From the NCBI RefSeq assembly GCF_001684335.1, contig NZ_LOIC01000061.1:171961-235960 (forward strand): a DNA stretch of 64,000 nt, read 5' to 3'. The translations under genes and the position numbers were made by a program. Under the pieces are notes generated by a model, which was not told the DNA's origin, did no database searches, and saw nothing but the letters and a program-made list of their open reading frames with translations. Positions 62,425-64,000 of the stretch are shown one piece after another; position 1 is the first letter of the stretch; every line of letters starts with the position of its first letter. The stretch is from Photorhabdus namnaonensis (lineage in GTDB: Bacteria > Pseudomonadota > Gammaproteobacteria > Enterobacterales > Enterobacteriaceae).

Positions 62425-63591
62425 ATGAATGGAAAATTAGATCTGCTACCTTTTACTACATTTGTTCGAGGTTTCCTTTTTTGGGCCGCAGCTACTGCGG
62501 CCGTGGGTTATATACCTTTGCTTGTAGAAACGACGGGTTTTTCCACAACACAAGCAGCCGTCTTCCTATCGGGAACTGCTATTGGAAGAATGGTATTCCA
62601 GCCTATCATGGGGCAATTTATCTCGCCTAAAAACTGTTTACAGGTATATATCGGTGCATTAATTGGACTTATGTTTTGTAGCCTCTGTCTATTCCTTTTT
62701 AGCAACCCTGTTAGTTTACTATTGTGTTCCAGGCTGCTGGAAGGGGCTTTTTTTTCAGGATTCATTATCTCTTGGCGAACACAGCTTAATAGATTTTCCC
62801 AATCTCCGAATTTTGAGTCGGTGAATGATAGCTATGTTATTTCCCAAAATGCCGGGCGTTTAGCAGGTCCAATGGCAGGTGGGATTATCGTTGCGAAATT
62901 TGACCTTTATAGTGTTTTCTTATTCTCAGCAATTCTGTATTCCTTGTGTCTGATAATATTGCCCCAAAAAACTGCAATTACATCTACTGACAATCATAGT
63001 CGTGAACATATTCGGATAACGTACGCTCAGCTCTTTAGTCGTAATTGGAGACTACTTCTAGTTCACCATCTGGAATTTGTGTGTCTTGGTTTATGGTTAG
63101 CCTCATGGCCTATCTTTGCTGTATACGCTAGTGGATTCAATCCAACTGAGGTTGGTTATTCGTTTGCTGTTGCGGCTGCGGGAGGTTTTTTGGTTTTACC
63201 ACTGCGTAAGTTGTTACGGAAAACAGCTTTAAAGGCACGATTCGTCATCTCTCTTATGCTTTTGTTTTTACAACCGAGCGGCGCTCTTTTGGTATCAGCT
63301 CATTTAGGTCTTTGGATAATGTTACTATTGGGTGGTCTTGGTAGTACCCTTTATTTCACTGCCTTTCATCAGTTTATATCGAAGACTTATCCTGTTGAAC
63401 ACATACCTGCAATTTATGGATTCTTAGGCACAAGTACATTTTTAGCTCAAGCCGTCGGCCAAGCTGTAACACCATATGCTCAACAATTTGGTGGAGTCGA
63501 TGCACCAATTATTATCGACGCTATATTGCTTCTTATCATGATATCAATCGCTTTTAGAATATATAAAAAAGGGAGTGAGAAATATGACTGA
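62425..63591 (+). CDS. Major facilitator superfamily transporter
   Basis: A 388-residue membrane protein with about 12 helices. Family features include the loop after helix 2 (GTAIGRMVFQPIMGQFISPK) and NAGRLAGPMAGGIIVAKFD near residue 145. It begins 15 bp after the oxidoreductase gene and overlaps the acyl-CoA ligase gene by 8 bp. In a biosynthetic context it most likely exports the product, but import cannot be excluded. Confidence 0.87.
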   Translation: MNGKLDLLPFTTFVRGFLFWAAATAAVGYIPLLVETTGFSTTQAAVFLSGTAIGRMVFQPIMGQFISPKNCLQVYIGALIGLMFCSLCLFLFSNPVSLLLCSRLLEGAFFSGFIISWRTQLNRFSQSPNFESVNDSYVISQNAGRLAGPMAGGIIVAKFDLYSVFLFSAILYSLCLIILPQKTAITSTDNHSREHIRITYAQLFSRNWRLLLVHHLEFVCLGLWLASWPIFAVYASGFNPTEVGYSFAVAAAGGFLVLPLRKLLRKTALKARFVISLMLLFLQPSGALLVSAHLGLWIMLLLGGLGSTLYFTAFHQFISKTYPVEHIPAIYGFLGTSTFLAQAVGQAVTPYAQQFGGVDAPIIIDAILLLIMISIAFRIYKKGSEKYD

Positions 63592-64000
63592 TTCTAATTT
63601 CTTCTTAAATGAATATGATGGTGTCGCACTTTCACCTATTTCATTTCTAAGACGAGCAGTACTGAGTAACGGAGATGATATTGCGGTAATAGATGGAGAA
63701 TATCGTTGGACTTGGAGCCAATATGCATCTCGGTGCGAAAGGCTTGGAATAGCACTGAAAAAAATTGGCGTTTGTAAAGAAACAGTTGTGTCCGCGCTTC
63801 TACCCAATATACACGAACTTCTTGAATTACATTTTGCAGTTCCAATGGCAGGCGGTATCTTGAATGCGCTCAGTACCCGAACAGACTCAAATACTTTAAA
63901 TTTTATATTTAAGAAACTGAATCCTAAGGTATTGTTCATTGATAGAACCTTAATTTCACTGTTGGATGATGTTTCCCTAGACAAACAAGTAAAGATCATC
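63584..64000 (+). CDS. AMP-binding acyl-CoA ligase, N-terminal part; runs off right edge
   Basis: 139 codons are visible, starting at ATG 63584 with GGGAGTGAG upstream, overlapping the MFS gene by 8 bp. The sequence DIAVIDGEYRWTWSQYASRC, KIGVCKETVVSALLPNIHEL and LHFAVPMAGGILNALSTRTD is the typical N-terminal subdomain of fatty-acyl-CoA synthetase-like ANL enzymes. The catalytic P-loop and A8 motifs lie beyond the edge, so it could also be an adenylating ligase of another type. It could supply the acyl-CoA for the upstream citrate-synthase-like enzyme. Confidence 0.85.
   Translation, partial: MTDSNFFLNEYDGVALSPISFLRRAVLSNGDDIAVIDGEYRWTWSQYASRCERLGIALKKIGVCKETVVSALLPNIHELLELHFAVPMAGGILNALSTRTDSNTLNFIFKKLNPKVLFIDRTLISLLDDVSLDKQVKII

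Noticed and set aside
1-64000. CRISPR arrays, tRNA or rRNA genes, phage integrase or attachment sites
   Set aside because: None found: no regularly spaced direct repeats, no cloverleaf candidates and no integrase frame were seen on either strand.

Overview
The window looks like the chromosome of a Photorhabdus-type enterobacterium (Morganellaceae). This is inferred from the gene order, which follows the E. coli 52-minute region (prmB-aroC-yfcA-epmC-yfcL, mnmC, fabB, pdxB-usg-truA-dedA-accD-folC-dedD-cvpA-purF-ubiX, yfcH, yfcG, yfcD), from moderate-to-low GC with very AT-rich spacers, from four ERIC elements, and from accessory genes for nonribosomal peptides, type III and type VI secretion effectors and AI-2 uptake. 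No tRNA, rRNA, CRISPR array or complete insertion sequence was seen.

Layout. 1-3039 (-): the N-terminal part of a nonribosomal peptide synthetase (C-A-start of T) whose adenylation code reads as threonine. 3.9-8.7 kb (+): hutU-hutH and a ProY/HutT-like permease behind a HutC-type palindrome. 8.9-12.8 kb (+): prmB, aroC, yfcA, epmC, yfcL. 12.9-16.3 kb (-): an orphan RelB/DinJ-like antitoxin, mnmC and small genes. 16.9-18.2 kb: fabB with a FabR palindrome. 18.6-26.7 kb: a tricarboxylate uptake locus (tctCBA, tctDE) split by a lipoprotein gene, then a DMT transporter and an AraC regulator. 26.8-38.1 kb: the conserved housekeeping block through ubiX, with a PurR box before cvpA-purF, followed by yfcH and yfcG on the other strand.

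38.2-49.0 kb is accessory DNA around yfcD. It holds a candidate type III effector with its chaperone, a large GHSLG lipase that looks like a secreted effector, a DUF4225-like gene split by an ERIC element, three tandem paralogous small membrane proteins translationally coupled to it, an Hcp gene whose 5' end is cut by a MITE-like element, decayed reading frames, and a Phd-like/DUF2384-like toxin-antitoxin-style pair behind a near-perfect palindrome.

49.0-57.8 kb is a complete autoinducer-2 locus: lsrACDBFG (-) divergent from lsrRK (+). 58.2-64.0 kb (+) is a tightly packed, unfinished cluster: a nucleotidyltransferase-domain protein, a divergent citrate synthase, a Gfo/Idh/MocA-like oxidoreductase, an MFS exporter and an AMP-binding acyl-CoA ligase running off the right edge. 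I cannot match this set to a known pathway; it is the best candidate here for an undescribed biosynthetic system.
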